This document shows positions 23,001-25,308 of a stretch of DNA of 25,308 nucleotides, piece after piece (the stretch's first letter is position 1; every line of letters begins with the position of its first letter). The DNA lies in assembly GCA_947627685.1 (NCBI GenBank), contig CANQWZ010000009.1:1-25308 (forward strand), written 5' to 3'. Origin of the DNA: an uncultured Bacilli bacterium. GTDB lineage: Bacteria; Bacillota_I; Bacilli_A; ML615J-28; CAG-313. The notes beneath the pieces were generated by a model. That model was not told where the DNA came from. It made no database searches and saw only the letters and a program-made list of their open reading frames with translations. A program made the position numbers and the translations under genes.

Positions 23001-24792
23001 TACTTTAATTGAACCAAAACAAGTAGGTTACCAATTCTTAGGTTGGTTTGATGAAACAAATACAAAATGGGAAAGTTTAGAAAACCTTGAAAGTGATTTA
23101 GTTTTAACAGCTCATTGGCAAATAGTAGATCCTGTAACATCTATAGATGTTACATCAATGTGTGAAGAACTTACTAAAGGTGAAACTTTCCAAATTGTAG
23201 CATCGGTTCAACCTTCAACCGCATACTTTAAAGAGTTATTCTATGAATCAAATAATGAAGATATCTTAAAAGTATCTAGCACTGGTGAAATTACAGCTGT
23301 TAATGCTGGTACTGCTACGATAACTATTCATGATTATTTGAATAAAGTAAGAGTTACAAGAGAAGTTGTTGTATATCCTCAAAAATCTTTAGATGTTACT
23401 TTTGAAGAAAATTATAATGGTTCTATTAAACCACAAGAAACTTTACAACTACATGCTAAAGCTGTAGGTAAAGATATGGAAAATGTTACCATTAAGTATG
23501 AATCAAGTGCCGATGGTATTTTAACAGTAAGTCCTTCTGGTTTAGTTACAGCTGTTAGTGAAGGTTCTGCTTATATTACTATTTCAGTTGAAGGAACTGA
23601 CATTAACTTGACCGTTTATGTTGTTGTTAAAACATATAGTGAAGCAACTGATATTGATAGATTACTTGCTTTAATCGCTGAAAATAATTTTGCATTAGTA
23701 GAAGCTGGCAATATTTCTTTATGGGATGATGGTAATTTTAAAGTATACACACCAGTATGGGGAAGTGTAAATAGATTCTTATTTGATAAGTTTGAAATTA
23801 ATACTAGCTATTATGCACAAACGGAAGAAAATCCAAATAACCATAAAACGCGTAGAGCTACTGATACAATAGAATTTGTAACTGTTCATGATACAGCTAC
23901 CCTTACTGGAACAGTTGAATCTATTGCAAATAATATGTCAAAATATCCTAGTGAAACTTCAATTCACTACACTGTTGGTAATGATAAGATTTATGGTGTT
24001 GTTCCTGAAAAATATATTTCATATCATGCCGGTGATGGTACAAGTACTACCTTTACTTGGACTAAGACTACAGCTCCTGCTACAGCTAACGTAGCACCTA
24101 AATATGATATTGTTACAACTGATGGCAAATCATATTTGAAAGTAAATGATACAGTAACTACCATTGAAGTTCCTGCTTTAGGTTCTACAGGTAGAACACC
24201 AACAGCTGCCGATTTAACACATCTTGGTCCTGTTTGGAAAGTACAAGATGGCTATTATTGGATTGGCGGACCATTATGGTATTCATATTCACAAATTGCT
24301 AGTCATGGTGGTAATAATAACAGTATAGGTATTGAAATGTGTTCTAATACTTCTGGTGATATTTATGATACTTTCCAAAGAACTGCTAAATTAGTAGTTG
24401 ATATCTTAATTAGAAATAATCTTGATACAACACGTGTTAAAATGCACAATACTTGGAGTGGCAAAAACTGTCCTCAAACAGTTATCGCAGGTGACTATTG
24501 GGATAATTTCATGAAAATAGTAGAACTAGAATATGAAATAGCTACTAAATATAAAGGTGCTGAAATTACAATGGTATCAAAGAATCCTGATATCGTTGAT
24601 AATACTGGCCGTGTAATTAAAGCTCCAGCTAAGACAACAACTGTTTCTTATGAAGTAACAGTTAAACTTAATGGTGAAACTAGAACAATTACCTTATATA
24701 GTGTAGTTCCAGGATCTACAACTTGGGAACAATGGTATGGTCAATATCCAAGTAGCAAAATTTGGAATAATGGCGTATTTGAAATAAATTAA
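20008..24792 (+). CDS. Giant multidomain lipoprotein: Ig-like domains, InlB-type repeats, beta-helix, C-terminal PGRP-type amidase
   Basis: A 1594-residue surface lipoprotein. Residues 1-22 are a signal peptide ending in the lipobox I20-T-A-C23. In order: a Big_2 domain (about 28-113); four InlB B/Flg_new repeats (about 115-384); a parallel beta-helix of pectin-lyase type (about 386-760) beginning with a DGDTITIKAGEY segment; one more repeat; a repeat split by about 135 residues (about 840-1035); two Big_2 domains (about 1045-1210); an Amidase_2/PGRP domain (about 1270-1510); and a final Ig-like (aBig_2) domain. The amidase keeps the T7-lysozyme-type residues: zinc ligands H1294, H1480 and C1488, plus Y1321 and K1486. 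It should cut the MurNAc-Ala bond of peptidoglycan outside the cell. The ATG at 20008 is chosen over 19999, which overlaps the AAAGGA site. Confidence 0.87.
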   Translation: MKKVKTIFSFLMLTLALFLITACKKDLTVNISWQQNEIKLTVGESVNAKPNVTYGKNIKDKQKQLTYEVADTTIATVTNEGMLSAKKVGTTTLKVTASDKAKTSKSISIIVTEQATYTITYDPADGILPQDAVTEFTDASEVNLPVPTREDYQFLGWYENDVKVETLTNKNYQLVAKWEQIKFAITFQLNNGQCDNLPTKYEKGKVTPLPTPSRNGYDFVGWFLNNQKIEEISASQTGEITIEARWEGKTYQINYQLNEGVLPQGAPTTYKVGQTTTLLNPTKEGYKFTGWYLNGTKVTQISASQVGEVTIEARWEQVRFNITFQLNGGVCPNLPATYEKGKATSLPTPSYEGYQFQGWFLNDQKIEEISASQTGDITIEARWIKLKALVVDPTNSEDCYETIAEVLAVAKDGDTITIKAGEYDEDVTISIPNLTIVGPNTKVDGNSGERLPEAVIKGVITVLAKATNLTIDGLSFTGDAKIVASQTNADYYNFRFTNNYVHDTTGEAAEWIFDRYKMTGFIQFRLDGGGSTQNFVFANNKFVNVEDTNIYVNRLLNISVYNNTFIDFGRDAFRTEGGLNYGILSFTDNYFEQTTKDHGYHGLFFYALAYTKNGPDTTLIIKNNTFKQIGSTSSICSPYNGAISSHFFQEAKLDIEITDNVFDHCVNYLWLRNNGATTSTWSCKVENNQFLGLPESYYFGTYQGTDSSASNPHLAEFGANYYEDNEGSVITDLSTYADMFKHLKTYGTASSDKPSENPTEPLEFYTITYRLEGGTLKGSYITGFTSINDQVITLPTPTRDDYIFLGWRYKDELVTELPASTKENVILVAEWEAITGDYHNVTYKFEGGFSEELLVQEKATAITSITVNNYNGNGGDFWGGGYAKYIYITDSSKDPGAAFSDRIYIGRNKETGLYEILSIIRTGGSSWAEGAEYVITISNSYNNYYASMQPIVSKLSVGNIVAFDTPIIDISTSNPANVYFFNTTPTNGELTVSVRNVDTLIEPKQVGYQFLGWFDETNTKWESLENLESDLVLTAHWQIVDPVTSIDVTSMCEELTKGETFQIVASVQPSTAYFKELFYESNNEDILKVSSTGEITAVNAGTATITIHDYLNKVRVTREVVVYPQKSLDVTFEENYNGSIKPQETLQLHAKAVGKDMENVTIKYESSADGILTVSPSGLVTAVSEGSAYITISVEGTDINLTVYVVVKTYSEATDIDRLLALIAENNFALVEAGNISLWDDGNFKVYTPVWGSVNRFLFDKFEINTSYYAQTEENPNNHKTRRATDTIEFVTVHDTATLTGTVESIANNMSKYPSETSIHYTVGNDKIYGVVPEKYISYHAGDGTSTTFTWTKTTAPATANVAPKYDIVTTDGKSYLKVNDTVTTIEVPALGSTGRTPTAADLTHLGPVWKVQDGYYWIGGPLWYSYSQIASHGGNNNSIGIEMCSNTSGDIYDTFQRTAKLVVDILIRNNLDTTRVKMHNTWSGKNCPQTVIAGDYWDNFMKIVELEYEIATKYKGAEITMVSKNPDIVDNTGRVIKAPAKTTTVSYEVTVKLNGETRTITLYSVVPGSTTWEQWYGQYPSSKIWNNGVFEIN
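20551..21158 (+). repeat. Tandem InlB-type repeat coding units with near-identical DNA
   Basis: Three adjacent units of about 200 bases. The first (about 20551-20748) and third (about 20962-21158), 411 bases apart, are nearly identical over about 79 bases from 20668 and 21079. The middle unit is more divergent, so the array looks alternating (A-B-A). Confidence 0.75.
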
Positions 24793-24803
24793 ATATTAAG
24801 GCT

Positions 24804-24848
24804 AAAAGAGCTATGTAACCACTTTAGGGTTATGTAGCCCTTTTTTTT
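24804..24848 (+). terminator. Rho-independent terminator after the lipoprotein gene
   Basis: GCTATGTAACC (24810-24820) pairs with GGTTATGTAGC (24828-24838), including two G-T pairs. It extends through AAAAG/CTTTT across a one-base mismatch, and the run of eight Ts ends at 24848. Confidence 0.85.
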
Positions 24849-24909
24849 GTAAAAAAAACTTACATCAAAATGGTATAAAATACAAATTTTAGAAAAAAAT
24901 ATAAAAAAA

Positions 24910-24936
24910 TTAGCACTAAACTATTGACAGTGCTAA
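24910..24936 (+). promoter_or_regulatory. CIRCE element 1 (HrcA operator)
   Basis: TTAGCACTA, nine bases, CAGTGCTAA. It differs from the consensus TTAGCACTC-N9-GAGTGCTAA at the innermost base of each arm. It contains the -35 hexamer of the hrcA promoter. Confidence 0.9.
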
Positions 24937-24952
24937 ATAAAAGTGATATAAT
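24924..24952 (+). promoter_or_regulatory. Consensus sigma-A promoter of hrcA
   Basis: Perfect TTGACA (24924-24929), a 17-base spacer and perfect TATAAT (24947-24952), lying between and within the two CIRCE elements. Confidence 0.9.
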
Positions 24953-24953
24953 A

Positions 24954-24980
24954 TTAGCAGTAATGATAAAAGAGTGCTAA
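24954..24980 (+). promoter_or_regulatory. CIRCE element 2 (HrcA operator)
   Basis: TTAGCAGTA, nine bases, GAGTGCTAA: two mismatches in the left arm and a perfect right arm. It covers the transcription start region, and the AGGAGG ribosome binding site follows at once. Confidence 0.78.
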
Positions 24981-24994
24981 AGGAGGTTTGAAAA

Positions 24995-25308
24995 ATGTTA
25001 AGTGAACGCCAAAAATTAGTACTAATTGCAATTGTAGAAGAATATGTAAAAACAAATGAACCAGTTGGATCTTTTACTTTATCTAAAAGACCTGAGTTGA
25101 ATTTTTCAAGTGCAACGCTTCGTAATGAAATGGCACAACTTGAAGAAATGGGCTATTTAGAAAAAACCCATACTTCTAGTGGTAGAATCCCTTCTGAAAA
25201 AGGGTATCGTTTATATGTAGAAGATATCATTATGCGTAAAAATACGGAAAATGTTAATTTTCCAATGATTGATGAAATCTTTGAACGCCCTAATATAACT
25301 AGAGAAGA
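24995..25308 (+). CDS. hrcA: Heat-inducible transcription repressor HrcA, N-terminal part
   Basis: The window ends inside this gene; 104 residues are visible of about 340. The start MLSERQKLVLIAIVEEYVKTNEPVGSFTLSK and the ATLRNEMAQLEEMGYLEKTHTSSGRIPSEKGYRLYV stretch are the winged-helix DNA-binding region of HrcA, almost at family consensus. HrcA binds CIRCE elements and represses class I heat-shock operons until misfolded proteins draw GroEL away. Two CIRCE-like elements flank its own promoter, so it should be autoregulated. AGGAGG (24981-24986) sets the ATG. By common gene order grpE, dnaK and dnaJ are expected downstream, outside the window. Confidence 0.96.
   Translation, partial: MLSERQKLVLIAIVEEYVKTNEPVGSFTLSKRPELNFSSATLRNEMAQLEEMGYLEKTHTSSGRIPSEKGYRLYVEDIIMRKNTENVNFPMIDEIFERPNITRE

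Noticed and set aside
24848..24864. TGTAA-N7-TTACA inverted repeat upstream of hrcA, similar to the XRE regulator site
   Set aside because: It is short and low in complexity (A run), partly made of the terminator T-tract, and has a different spacing from the site at 8914-8931.
1..25308. CRISPR arrays, tRNA or rRNA genes, transposases, phage genes, defence systems
   Set aside because: No direct-repeat array, RNA gene or recognisable mobile or defence protein could be found. The only long repeats are in-frame coding repeats in the surface proteins.

Overview
This 25.3 kb window is AT-rich DNA. Genes are tightly packed and almost all lie on the + strand; sigK is the only clear exception. It reads as a chromosomal segment of a low-GC member of the Bacillota (class Bacilli, possibly a gut-type or Mollicutes-related lineage). 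The reasons are B. subtilis-like gene clusters (trmR-trhP1-trhP2-greA, yqeG-yqeH-yqeK-rsfS), consensus sigma-A promoters, strong AAGGAG ribosome binding sites and a CIRCE-regulated hrcA. The standard code is used: long proteins rich in TGG-encoded Trp have no in-frame TGA, and TGA ends only one gene. sigK and a YlmC/YmxH protein point to a sporulating organism or ancestor. I see no phage, insertion sequence, CRISPR array, tRNA or rRNA.

Layout. 1-3664: the end of an M18 aminopeptidase, a ribokinase-family kinase and a double-SIS protein that resembles animal glucokinase regulatory protein (GKRP) more than the MurQ etherase. 3812-6619: a secreted, membrane-anchored GHL10 glycosidase-like protein with InlB-type repeats. 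6682-8747: polyprenyl diphosphate synthase, a guanylate kinase-like protein and a YgjP-like metallopeptidase. 8988-10241: an XRE regulator with a long helical C-terminus. 10316-12918: the tRNA U34 hydroxylation/methylation operon, in which the methyltransferase TrmR has lost an internal block. 12985-14191: greA and mtnN. 14221-14895 (minus strand): sigK. 14974-17571: yqeG, yqeH, yqeK, rsfS. 17635-19869: a YlmC/YmxH protein, an atypical ROK-like protein and a metallo-beta-lactamase-fold hydrolase. 20008-24792: a 1594-residue lipoprotein combining Ig-like domains, InlB-type repeats, a beta-helix and a C-terminal amidase. 24995 to the end: hrcA, cut by the window edge, behind two CIRCE-like elements.

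How the genes work together. Most of the window is core housekeeping: tRNA wobble modification, ribosome assembly, transcript elongation, methylthioadenosine salvage, isoprenoid and nucleotide metabolism, and heat-shock control. The accessory content is two large cell-envelope proteins with shared repeat types, sugar-phosphate-sensing candidates (the GKRP-like protein and the ROK-like protein), and an orphan regulator. The best candidates for something undescribed are the GKRP-like protein, the internally deleted TrmR, the giant beta-helix/amidase lipoprotein with a possible CRE operator at its promoter, and the ROK-like protein with an extra N-terminal domain.
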